Assembly: GCF_013155335.1 (NCBI RefSeq)
Contig: NZ_JABJQZ010000001.1
Coordinates: 992,001-1,056,000 of the forward strand
Origin: Nocardioides sp. zg-1230
GTDB taxonomy: Bacteria; Actinomycetota; Actinomycetes; Propionibacteriales; Nocardioidaceae
Reading direction: 5' to 3'
DNA length: 64,000 nt
A program made the position numbers and the translations under genes. Shown piece by piece: positions 8,249 to 15,527 of this stretch (position 1 is its first letter; every line of letters begins with the position of its first letter). The notes below the pieces were generated by a model. It searched no databases. It saw only the letters and a program-made list of their open reading frames with translations, and was not told the origin of the DNA.

Positions 8249-8707
8249 TCAGGCGATGCTGGCGCACACGATGGCGCCGACCGACAGGGCGACGGCTGCC
8301 GCGACCTGCGCGAGGGGACGTACGGGACCGGGCGCGGTGACGATCTGGCGCAGGTCACCCGGCGTCATCGCCTCGACCGCGAAGAACATCAGCGTGTTGA
8401 GGACGATGCCCACCACGCCGAAGCAGACGGTCCACACCAGCGCCCAGCCCAGCGAGGTCTCGCCATTGGTCCAGATGGCGGTGAAGAGCACCGCCGCGTT
8501 GGAGACCAGCCACGCCGAGGTGACCAGGCCGGCGCCCTTGGAGTGGGCGTGCACCGACTCGTTGCCGTTCTCGTCGACCCCGCGCAGGTGGGTGCCGAGG
8601 TGGCCGGGCGTGGCGAGGTCGAGGACGTAGTAGGCCGCCACGAGCATCGCGCCGCCGACGAGGGCGTACGCGACGGCGTGGAGGAGGGCGTCGATCAGGT
8701 CGGTCAC
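8249..8707 (-). CDS. DUF350 membrane protein (YjfL-like)
   Basis: The 152-residue product has four membrane segments (about 10-32, 62-80, 85-108 and 130-150). It matches the DUF350 pattern, with GGAMLVAAYYVLDLATPG at the front and VWTVCFGVVGIVLNTLMFFAVEAMTPG in the middle. DUF350 proteins are found beside glutathionylspermidine synthase-like genes in proteobacteria (yjfL-yjfC), and the same pairing here supports a shared but unknown membrane function. It lies 17 bases before the ligase gene. Confidence 0.85.
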   Translation of the reverse strand: MTDLIDALLHAVAYALVGGAMLVAAYYVLDLATPGHLGTHLRGVDENGNESVHAHSKGAGLVTSAWLVSNAAVLFTAIWTNGETSLGWALVWTVCFGVVGIVLNTLMFFAVEAMTPGDLRQIVTAPGPVRPLAQVAAAVALSVGAIVCASIA

Positions 8708-8771
8708 GGGGAGGTCTCCTGGGAGCGGTGCTGGCGGGTTCGGGTGGTGGGTCGGTGCGCTCGGGCGGGGC

Positions 8772-9158
8772 TCAGCCGAAGCCGCGGTTGCTGCCGCCGA
8801 AGCCGCCCTTGGTGGTGGCGGACTTGACGGTGGAGCCGCCGGTGGTGGGCAGGCCGCCGCGCTGCACCGTGCCGTTGAGGGTGCTGCCCCGGAAGGTGCC
8901 GCCGGTTGCGGTCTGGCCGACCGCGGGGATGAGCGTGCGGGCGCCGAGGTAGTACCAGAAGAAGCCGGAACCGCCGCCGTTGTAGTCGGAGTCGTCGTCG
9001 CACTGGTCGTCGTCGACGCGCTCCTGGGTCTCGGGGTCGACGCACACCGCGGCGTAGTCGGCGCTGGAGGAGCAGCCGGTGAGGCTGCTCGCCATCAGGG
9101 CGGTGATGCCCAGCGAAATGCTGGTCGACCGCATGCGGCGGCGGGTGGTCGTGGTCAT
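8772..9158 (-). CDS. Small lipoprotein, resembling YgiB/YjfM (DUF1190-type)
   Basis: The 128-residue protein has a basic N-terminus, a hydrophobic stretch and a lipobox ending SLTGCSSS, so it is predicted to be lipid-anchored. The mature part begins YAAVCVDPETQERVDDDQC, then has GGGSGFFWYYLGA and a glycine/threonine-rich tail ending GGFGGSNRGFG. The spacing of paired cysteines followed by an aromatic WYY and a Gly/Ser tail recalls E. coli YgiB/YjfM, which also neighbour YgiC/YjfC; the likeness is by eye only. It overlaps the channel gene upstream by four bases (ATGA). Confidence 0.7.
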   Translation of the reverse strand: MTTTTRRRMRSTSISLGITALMASSLTGCSSSADYAAVCVDPETQERVDDDQCDDDSDYNGGGSGFFWYYLGARTLIPAVGQTATGGTFRGSTLNGTVQRGGLPTTGGSTVKSATTKGGFGGSNRGFG

Positions 9159-9742
9159 CGGGCGCCTCCGGGCGGGTCCTGATCGGCGTTCGTCGGTGGG
9201 GCGTTCTTCTGCGCGAACATCGCCAGCATCTGCTCGGCGACGTCGGTGGTGGCTGCGTCGGCCGCCTCGTGCTCGGCGAGCCGCTCCTCGAGCCACGCGC
9301 GGCCGTGCTGCGCCTCGAGGGAAGCGAGGGTGAGGTGCTCGAGCCGGTCGATCCGTGCGTGGACGTCCTCGAGGACCGTCGCCACGGCGAGCGACTCCTT
9401 GTCGAAGACGAGGTTGGCGATGACGTGGCCGATCGCGATCGGGACGAGCACCAGCATCGACACGATGAGGACCGCGCCGACGGCGCGGCCGGCGGTGGAG
9501 GACGGGTAGAAGTCGCCGTAGCCGACGGTCGAGCCGGTCACGATGCCCCACCACAGCCCCTCGACCGGGCCCTTGTCCTCCAGCGCTGCGTAGGTGAAGG
9601 AGCACGCGACCCAGATGCCGAGCACCACGAGCACCAGCAGGTGCGGGGCGTTGACGAGTCCGCGCACCGGGCGCGCGACGAAGCCGATGCGTCGCGCGAT
9701 CGCCTTCTCGGCGCCGTCGACGTCCGTGACCTGCTCGGCCAT
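9155..9742 (-). CDS. Two-transmembrane potassium-channel-type ion channel
   Basis: The 195-residue product has TM1 at about 34-54, a pore loop with selectivity filter TVGYGD at 72-77, TM2 at about 86-112, and a charged C-terminal helix (VLEDVHARIDRLEHLTLASL) likely to assemble as a coiled coil. This is the minimal architecture of the Ion_trans_2 family. The start is the ATG at 9742, preceded by GGGGAACGGGGAT; the frame is open to 9832 but without a ribosome site. It leads the four-gene cluster. No RCK or nucleotide-binding domain is present. Confidence 0.88.
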   Translation of the reverse strand: MAEQVTDVDGAEKAIARRIGFVARPVRGLVNAPHLLVLVVLGIWVACSFTYAALEDKGPVEGLWWGIVTGSTVGYGDFYPSSTAGRAVGAVLIVSMLVLVPIAIGHVIANLVFDKESLAVATVLEDVHARIDRLEHLTLASLEAQHGRAWLEERLAEHEAADAATTDVAEQMLAMFAQKNAPPTNADQDPPGGAR

Positions 9743-9828
9743 GCCCGATCCCCGTTCCCCCGTGGTGTCGCCGCGAGTGTAGGGCGTCCCCCGGTCCCGG
9801 CCACGCAGACGCCTCGGCGTCCCGCGGC

Positions 9829-10107
9829 TCACGCGACGAGGTCGGCGTACTCCGGGTGCTTCTTGATGTACGACGCCACGTAGGGGCAGTCGGGTCGCAC
9901 CGTCAGGCCGCGCGAGCGGGCGTCGTCGAGCGCCCCGCGGGCGAGCGTCGAGGCGTGGCCCTGGCCGCTGAAGGCCTCCGGCACCTCGGTGTGGATCAGC
10001 CGGATCACGTCGCCGTGGATCCGGTAGTCGATGATGCCGACGAGCTCGTCGCCGGCGCGCAGCTCGTAGCGGTGGCGGTCAGGGGCGTCGATGAACTCTG
10101 TGTCCAC
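9829..10107 (-). CDS. Small GNAT-related acetyltransferase (COG2388 type)
   Basis: The 92-residue protein contains HTEVPEAFSGQGHASTLARG, the acetyl-CoA-binding loop of the short YidJ/GTLF3B-like GNAT group, and ends with RPDCPYVASYIKKHPEYADL, that group's hallmark C-terminus. Its substrate is unknown. Translation starts at a GTG at 10107, six bases after TAGGCT, a leaderless arrangement. It diverges from the malic enzyme. Confidence 0.88.
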   Translation of the reverse strand: MDTEFIDAPDRHRYELRAGDELVGIIDYRIHGDVIRLIHTEVPEAFSGQGHASTLARGALDDARSRGLTVRPDCPYVASYIKKHPEYADLVA

Positions 10108-10113
10108 AACCTG

Positions 10114-10119
10114 AGCCTA
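10114..10119 (-). promoter_or_regulatory. -10 box (TAGGCT) of the acetyltransferase gene
   Basis: Six bases separate TAGGCT from the GTG at 10107, consistent with a leaderless transcript. Confidence 0.5.
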
Positions 10120-10168
10120 GACGGAGGTGACTTGCCCGTAACCCCGCGCGGGGGAGAGGGTCTGCCTC

Positions 10169-11548
10169 ATGGCAGCAACCGCATCGTCGTACTCGATCAC
10201 CATGCGGTTGTACACCGCGGCCGACCACAGCGTCGTCGGCTCCGTCGCGACCACCATCGCGCACAACGGGGGCGTCGTCACCGCGATCGACGTCGCCGAG
10301 TCGCGCCACGACCGGCTCACCGTCGACGTCACCTGCTCGGCCGCCGACGCCACGCACTCGCAGGAGCTCGTCACGGCGGTCTCCGGCGTCGAGGGCGTGA
10401 CGGTCCACAAGGTCAGCGACCGGACGTTCCTGCTGCACCTCGGCGGCAAGATCGGCGTGCAGTCCAAGGTGCCGCTGCGCACCCGCGACGACCTGTCGAT
10501 GGCCTACACGCCCGGCGTGGGCCGGGTCTCGATGGCGATCCACGACAACCCCGAGGACGTCCGCAAGCTCACCATCAAGGGCAACTCGGTCGCCGTCGTC
10601 ACCGACGGCTCGGCCGTCCTGGGCCTGGGCAACATCGGGCCCGGCGCAGCGATGCCGGTGATGGAGGGCAAGGCCGCGCTGTTCAAGCGCTTCGCCGACA
10701 TCGACGCGTGGCCGATCTGCCTGGCCAGCCAGGACACCGACGAGATCGTCCGGGCCGTCGAGATGATCGCGCCCGGCTTCGGTGGCATCAACCTCGAGGA
10801 CATCGCGGCCCCGCGCTGCTTCGAGATCGAGGCCCGGCTGCGCGAGTCGCTCGACATCCCCGTCTTCCACGACGACCAGCACGGGACCGCCATCGTGGTG
10901 CTCGCCGCGCTCACCAACGCCCTGCGTTGCGTCGAGAAGCAGCTCGCCGACGTGCGCATCGTGGTGTCCGGCGCCGGTGCCGCGGGCACCGCGATCGTCA
11001 CCCTGCTCCTCGCCGCGGGAGCGAAGGACGTCGTCGTCGTCGACCGCGAGGGCGCGCTCGCCGCGGGCGACGAGTCACTGTCGGCGGCGCACGCCGAGCT
11101 GGCCGGGGCGACCAACCCGCGCCGCGCCACCGGAACGCTCCGGGAGGTGCTCGTCGACGCCGACGTCTTCGTCGGCGTCTCCGCGCCCGGCATCCTCGAC
11201 CCCGAGTGGATCCCGACGATGGCGCCCAAGCCGGTCGTCTTCGCCCTCGCCAACCCCGACCCGGAGGTCGACCCGGCCGAGGCCGACCGGTACGCCGCCG
11301 TGGTGGCCTCGGGCCGCTCGGACTACCCCAACCAGATCAACAACGTGCTCGCCTTCCCCGGTGTCTTCCGGGGCCTCCTCGACGCCGGCGCCCAGCACGT
11401 GACCACCGACATGCTGCTGCGTGCCGCCCAGGCGATCGCCGACACCGTCAGCGCCGAGGAGCTCCACGCGGCGTTCATCATCCCGAGCGTGTTCCACCCC
11501 GACGTGACCAAGCGCGTGGCATCGGCGATCAGCGGCCGGGAGAGCTGA
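10169..11548 (+). CDS. NAD(P)-dependent malic enzyme with N-terminal ACT domain
   Basis: This 459-residue enzyme decarboxylates malate to pyruvate in the cytoplasm. An ACT-like regulatory domain spans about 8-85 (SITMRLYTAADHSVVGSVAT onward), followed by the malic N-domain with SMAYTPGVGRVS, KGNSVAVVTDGSAVLG and the metal site FHDDQHGTAIVVLAA. The NAD-binding domain carries GAGAAGTAIVTLLLAAGA. ACT-malic enzymes are allosterically controlled by small ligands; the ligand here is unknown. The ATG at 10169 follows a G-rich GGGGGAGAGGG. The 3' end overlaps the converging MMPL gene by 20 bases. Confidence 0.93.
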   Translation: MAATASSYSITMRLYTAADHSVVGSVATTIAHNGGVVTAIDVAESRHDRLTVDVTCSAADATHSQELVTAVSGVEGVTVHKVSDRTFLLHLGGKIGVQSKVPLRTRDDLSMAYTPGVGRVSMAIHDNPEDVRKLTIKGNSVAVVTDGSAVLGLGNIGPGAAMPVMEGKAALFKRFADIDAWPICLASQDTDEIVRAVEMIAPGFGGINLEDIAAPRCFEIEARLRESLDIPVFHDDQHGTAIVVLAALTNALRCVEKQLADVRIVVSGAGAAGTAIVTLLLAAGAKDVVVVDREGALAAGDESLSAAHAELAGATNPRRATGTLREVLVDADVFVGVSAPGILDPEWIPTMAPKPVVFALANPDPEVDPAEADRYAAVVASGRSDYPNQINNVLAFPGVFRGLLDAGAQHVTTDMLLRAAQAIADTVSAEELHAAFIIPSVFHPDVTKRVASAISGRES

Positions 11549-13736
11549 CGTACGAGGGCGCCGGGCTCGGCGTCGTACCGGCGTCCACGTCCGGCGGACC
11601 CACCTTGCGCGGCCACCAGAACTTCTCGCCGAGGGTGAGCGCGAGGGCGGGCACGAGCACGGTGCGGACGACGAGCGTGTCGAGCAGCACGCCGACGAAG
11701 ATGATCGCGCCCAGCTGGGCGAGCACCACCAGCGGCAGCACGCCGAGGACGGCGAACACCGCGGCGAGCAGGATGCCCGCGCTGGTGATCACGCCTCCGG
11801 TCGCGGTGAGGGCGCGGAGCATGCCGGTGCGCGTGCCGTGCTCGCGCGCCTCCTCGCGGGCGCGGGTGACCAGGAAGATGTTGTAGTCGACGCCCAGCGC
11901 GACGAGGAACAGGAAGGCGAGGAGCGGCACGCCCGTGTCCATCGCCTCGAAGCCGAAGACGGTCTGGAAGAGCCACCAGGACGCGCCCATGCTGGCGGCG
12001 TACGTCGCCACGACCGTCGCGACGAGCAGCAGCGGTGCCACGATCGAGCGCAGCAGCAGGAGCAGGGCGCCGAGCACCAGCAGCAGGATGAGCGGCAGGA
12101 TCAGCTGCCGGTCGCTTGCGGCGTACTCCTCCGCGTCGAGCGCCTCGGCGTCGCCGCCGCCGACGTGGGTGTCGTCGAAGTCGACCACCGCGCCCCGGAC
12201 GTCGAGCACGACGGCCTGCGCCGCGTCGCTGCCCGGGGCGGCGTCGGGCACGGCGTCGATGCGGCTGATGCCGTCACCGCTGCTGGTGACGCGCGCGGAG
12301 TCCACGCCCCCGACCCCCTCGACGGCGGTGAGCACCTGGTCGGCGTCGTCGCGGGTGAGGACCTGGATCGGGTCGCTGGTGCCGGCGGGGAACGACTCGC
12401 CGAGCCGCTCGGCGGCGGCGATGGCCTCGGGGCGCTCCAGGAACTGGTCGGCCGGGTCGAGACCCGTGGTGATGGTCGTGGTGCCGAGAGCCATGACCGC
12501 CAGCGCGGCAACCGTCACGGCGACGAAGGTGCGCGGACGTCGCGACACGGCACTGCCGACGCGGTGCCAGACGCCGCGCGAGTCGACGAGGACCGGGTCG
12601 CCCACGTGCGGCACCCGCGGCCAGAAGACCCACCGACCGAACAGCACCAGTGCTGCTGGCAGCACGACGAGGGCGAACGTCGCGGCGATGACGACGCCGA
12701 CCGCGCAGGCGAGGCCGAGACCGCGCGTGGTCGGGATCGCCGACAGGAGGAGCGTGAGCAGGCCCAGCACGACGGTGGTGGCGCTCGAGAGCACCGCCTC
12801 GACGGTCCGGCTGAGCGCGTGGGCCATGGCCTCGTAGCGCGACTCGGTGGTCTTGAGCTCGTCGCGGTAGCGCGAGATCAGCAGCAGGGCGTAGTCGGTG
12901 CCTGCTCCGAAGACCAGCACGCTGAGGATGCCGACGGTCGACTCGTCCCAGGCCACGCCGACCACCTCGAGCACGTTGGTCGACACGATCGCCGCCAGCC
13001 GGTCGGCGATGCCGACGACCGTCAGCGGGACCAGCCAGAGCACCGGGCTGCGGTAGGTGATGATCAGCAGGATGGCCACGACCGCGGCGGTCGCGGCGAG
13101 GAGCCGGATGTCGGCGCCGTCGAAGACCTGGCCGATGTCGGCCTGGATGCCGGCCGGCCCGGTGACCTGGACCTCGACCCCGTCGGGGGCGTCCTCGCGC
13201 AGCTGGTCGCGCAGCTCCTCGACCCGGTCGATGTTGTCGGTGGCGGAGGTCGAGGAGACGGGTACGGCGACGAAGGCCGCGGTGCCGTCCTCGGCCACGA
13301 CGAGGGGGGACTGCTGCCCCTCGCCGCCACCGGGCGGACCGCCCTGGGGCCCGCCGGCCCCGCCGGTCCCTTGGTCGCCGCCCGCCGCGGCGCCGTCCGG
13401 GGCTCCCTCGGAAGCGCCCCCACCGCTCTGCGACAGCAGCGAGACCGCCTGCTGGGTCAGCTCGTCCTGCGCCGCGGCGTCGAGCTCACCGGACTCGGCG
13501 GTCCACAGCACGATGGCCACCTGGCCCTCGTCGTCGGGCAGCTGCTCCTCGAGCTCGACGGCCAGCGTGCTGTCCGCCCCGACGGGCAGCGTGTCCAGGG
13601 GTGAGGTCTCGCGCTCGCCCTCGGGCACGAAGGCGATGACGAAGAGCGCCAGCAGGATCGGCACGAGCGCGAAGAACCAGGCCAGTCGGCGTCCGGCGAT
13701 CGCCCGGGCCGGGGCGGGGGTGTGGTGGGAGGGCAC
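11529..13736 (-). CDS. MMPL/RND-family exporter
   Basis: The 735-residue protein has the two-fold RND layout: TM1 (about 17-34), a large extracytoplasmic domain, five helices, a second such domain, then five helices. Each half carries the MMPL proton-relay motif, GAGTDYALLLISRYRDEL and GVDYNIFLVTRAREEA. The first extracytoplasmic domain has a Gly/Ala/Gln-rich insertion (about 105-145) that is probably disordered. MMPL proteins export lipids, siderophores or drugs. The ATG at 13736 follows GAGGAGA. The divergent MarR gene and the palindromes between them suggest MarR-controlled efflux. Confidence 0.9.
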   Translation of the reverse strand: MPSHHTPAPARAIAGRRLAWFFALVPILLALFVIAFVPEGERETSPLDTLPVGADSTLAVELEEQLPDDEGQVAIVLWTAESGELDAAAQDELTQQAVSLLSQSGGGASEGAPDGAAAGGDQGTGGAGGPQGGPPGGGEGQQSPLVVAEDGTAAFVAVPVSSTSATDNIDRVEELRDQLREDAPDGVEVQVTGPAGIQADIGQVFDGADIRLLAATAAVVAILLIITYRSPVLWLVPLTVVGIADRLAAIVSTNVLEVVGVAWDESTVGILSVLVFGAGTDYALLLISRYRDELKTTESRYEAMAHALSRTVEAVLSSATTVVLGLLTLLLSAIPTTRGLGLACAVGVVIAATFALVVLPAALVLFGRWVFWPRVPHVGDPVLVDSRGVWHRVGSAVSRRPRTFVAVTVAALAVMALGTTTITTGLDPADQFLERPEAIAAAERLGESFPAGTSDPIQVLTRDDADQVLTAVEGVGGVDSARVTSSGDGISRIDAVPDAAPGSDAAQAVVLDVRGAVVDFDDTHVGGGDAEALDAEEYAASDRQLILPLILLLVLGALLLLLRSIVAPLLLVATVVATYAASMGASWWLFQTVFGFEAMDTGVPLLAFLFLVALGVDYNIFLVTRAREEAREHGTRTGMLRALTATGGVITSAGILLAAVFAVLGVLPLVVLAQLGAIIFVGVLLDTLVVRTVLVPALALTLGEKFWWPRKVGPPDVDAGTTPSPAPSYVSSPGR

Positions 13737-13770
13737 GGCGTCTCCTCGACGGGATAGCTAGGGAAGGTGA

Positions 13771-13799
13771 TTGCTAAGCAAGTTACTTATCAAGTTAGC
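13771..13799. promoter_or_regulatory. Probable MarR operator between the MMPL exporter and marR
   Basis: This AT-rich patch in a very GC-rich region holds palindrome TTGCTAAGCAA (13771-13781), palindrome ACTTATCAAGT (13785-13795), a direct repeat CAAGTTA at 13779 and 13791 (12-base offset), and outer arms GCTAA/TTAGC. Its place between divergent starts fits an operator that controls both genes. Confidence 0.65.
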
Positions 13800-13852
13800 G
13801 ATAGTATCCTCAGCGAGGCAAGCGCACGACGACGACCGGAGGTGTGACCAGC

Positions 13853-14338
13853 GTGACCGAGGAGCAGCACGTGGTCGCGCCCCCGCCCTGGGTGGACCGG
13901 GGCCGCGAGGACGCCCAGCCGCCGACGCTCCTCGCCCTGCGCGACCTCGTCGCCGCGGGCAGCCGCGTGAACCACGTGGTGTCGCGACGGGCCGGCCTCA
14001 GCGAGACCGAGCTGGTCACCCTCGAGCACCTCAGTCGCGAGCAGATCGGCCCCGCGGAGGTCGCGCGCCGGCTGGAGGTCTCGACCGCCGCGGCGACGGG
14101 CATCGTCGACCGGCTGGTCGCGCGGGGTCACGTCGAGCGCCGCCCGCACGAGGTCGACCGGCGCCGCACCGAGCTGCACATCACCGACTCCGGGCGCGAG
14201 GAGATCATCGGCCACCTGATGCCGATGTTCGCCGCCCTGCACCGGCACGACGGCAGCTTCTCCGAGGAGGAGAAGGCCGTCGTACGGCGCTACCTCCGCG
14301 GCGCGACCGAGGCCTTCGAGCGGGTGCTCGACGGCTGA
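13853..14338 (+). CDS. MarR-family transcriptional regulator
   Basis: The 161-residue protein has a winged helix-turn-helix: GLSETELVTLEHLS, then recognition part GPAEVARRLEVSTAAATGIVD and wing RRPHEVDRRRTELHITDSG, all typical of MarR. It probably binds the palindromic patch upstream and represses itself and the divergent MMPL exporter until a small ligand binds (inference from position). I chose the GTG at 13853, ten bases after GGAGG; an in-frame GTG at 13844 is too close to that site. Confidence 0.88.
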   Translation: MTEEQHVVAPPPWVDRGREDAQPPTLLALRDLVAAGSRVNHVVSRRAGLSETELVTLEHLSREQIGPAEVARRLEVSTAAATGIVDRLVARGHVERRPHEVDRRRTELHITDSGREEIIGHLMPMFAALHRHDGSFSEEEKAVVRRYLRGATEAFERVLDG

Positions 14339-14361
14339 CCGGCCCTGCATCAGGCTGGACG

Positions 14362-14413
14362 AGCGGTGAGCAGGACATGTTCTCGGGCGCGAGAACCTGC
14401 GCTACTCACCGCT
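14362..14413. terminator. Two-tier palindrome between convergent genes
   Basis: Outer arms AGCGGTGAG (14362-14370) and CTCACCGCT (14405-14413) enclose inner arms GTTCTCG (14379-14385) and CGAGAAC (14390-14396) with a 4-base loop; GCAG/CTGC extends the inner stem. It sits 24 bases past the MarR stop, where transcripts from marR and ppgK meet. Confidence 0.55.
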
Positions 14414-14496
14414 AGGTGGTGGGCGGTGTTCCACCCACGTTCGGGGCACCGGAAGTGTGGCTGGACCACCGACCGCAGGGCCAGCTGTGGCCCGGG

Positions 14497-15252
14497 TCAG
14501 TCCTCGGTGCCGGCCATGCGGTGCGCGACGAGCGCGGCGCCGACGATGCCGGCGCGGTTCTGCAGGGTCGCGGGCACCATCTCGGTCTCGACCTTGATGA
14601 GGTGGCCGAACTTGTCCCACGACTTGCTCACCCCGCCCCCGATCACGAAGAGGTCGGGGGAGAACAGGCGCTCGAGGTGGCGGAAGTACGCGGTGAGCCG
14701 CTCCGACCACTCCTCCCACGACAGGCCCTCACGCTCGCGGGCGCTGGTCGCCGTGGTCGCCTCGGCGACGGCACCGTCCAGCTCGAGGTGGCCCATCTCG
14801 GAGTTGGGGACGAGCTGGCCGTTCCAGATCATCGCCGAGCCGATGCCGGTGCCGAGCGTGATGACCATGACCAGTCCACGGCGGCCCTTCGCGGCGCCGT
14901 ACTCCGCCTCCGCCAGCCCGGCGGCGTCGGCGTCGTTGACGACGTGCACCTCACGCCCCAGGGCGGCGGTGAAGATCGCGTCCGCGTCCTCGCCGATCCA
15001 CGACTTGTCGATGTTGGCCGCCGAGTGCACCACGCCGTGCCGGACGATGCCGGGCACCGTCACGCCGACCGGCCGCGTGGACGCGGGGAAGCTGTCGATG
15101 ATCTGTCCGAAGACCTCGGCGACCGCCTGCGGGGTGGCGGGTCGGGGGGTGTCGATCCGTTTGCGGTCGTGCGCGAAGTCGCCGACCTCGAGGTCGACCG
15201 GGGCGCCCTTGATGCCGGTGCCGCCGAAGTCGATGCCGAAGGGGTGTTCCAT
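14497..15252 (-). CDS. ppgK: Polyphosphate-glucose phosphotransferase (ROK fold)
   Basis: The 251-residue protein starts EHPFGIDFGGTGIKGAPVDL, the phosphate-binding loop characteristic of polyphosphate glucokinases, and contains VTVPGIV, NDADAAGLAEAEYGAAKG and VMVITLGTGIGSAMIWNG. It lacks the cysteine-rich zinc site of many ROK regulators. Such enzymes phosphorylate glucose using polyphosphate, often also ATP. The ATG at 15252 lies seven bases after TAGGTT, so the mRNA is probably leaderless; the longer frame to 15300 is discounted for that reason. Confidence 0.92.
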   Translation of the reverse strand: MEHPFGIDFGGTGIKGAPVDLEVGDFAHDRKRIDTPRPATPQAVAEVFGQIIDSFPASTRPVGVTVPGIVRHGVVHSAANIDKSWIGEDADAIFTAALGREVHVVNDADAAGLAEAEYGAAKGRRGLVMVITLGTGIGSAMIWNGQLVPNSEMGHLELDGAVAEATTATSAREREGLSWEEWSERLTAYFRHLERLFSPDLFVIGGGVSKSWDKFGHLIKVETEMVPATLQNRAGIVGAALVAHRMAGTED

Positions 15253-15259
15253 GGCACTA

Positions 15260-15265
15260 AACCTA
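15260..15265 (-). promoter_or_regulatory. -10 box (TAGGTT) of ppgK
   Basis: Seven bases separate the box from the ppgK ATG, consistent with a leaderless transcript. Confidence 0.5.
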
Positions 15266-15343
15266 TCGCCAGCCGTACGCCGGTGTGACGGGGGCAACAC
15301 CCGGCGAGACCGGGCGCCCGGATCGCGGTCGCGGCGGCGGTGG

Positions 15344-15453
15344 ACGGGCCGACATCTTCAGCGATCCCCGGCTGACCGGCGGTTCCTGGACATGTCAGGC
15401 CGTGCACGGGCCGACATGTGCAGCGACCGCCGGCCGGCCGGGGATTCCTGATT
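15344..15453. repeat. Imperfect tandem repeat upstream of alkB
   Basis: Two copies begin ACGGGCCGACAT at 15344 and 15406 (62-base offset) and share CAGCGA and TTCCTG at matching offsets over about 48 bases. The second copy runs into the alkB promoter. No gene is visible in 15253-15527. Confidence 0.6.
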
Positions 15454-15477
15454 TGACACAAGCGGGCCTCTTGTCAA
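15453..15477. promoter_or_regulatory. Inverted repeat at the alkB promoter, possible operator
   Basis: TTGACA (15453-15458) and TGTCAA (15472-15477) form a 6-bp inverted repeat with a 13-base spacer. The right arm overlaps the -35 box, a good position for a repressor site. Confidence 0.45.
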
Positions 15478-15499
15478 GCGGCTTTACAGATCCTATGGT
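15471..15499 (+). promoter_or_regulatory. Promoter of alkB
   Basis: TTGTCA (15471-15476) and TATGGT (15494-15499) are separated by 17 bases, close to the sigma-70-type consensus and unlike the -10-only promoters common in this window. Confidence 0.6.
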
Positions 15500-15527
15500 C
15501 ATGTAAACCACGGCAGGAGGTCAGGAG

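Noticed and set aside
15344..15453. CRISPR-like repeats
   Set aside because: Only two imperfect copies, no constant spacers and no cas genes nearby.
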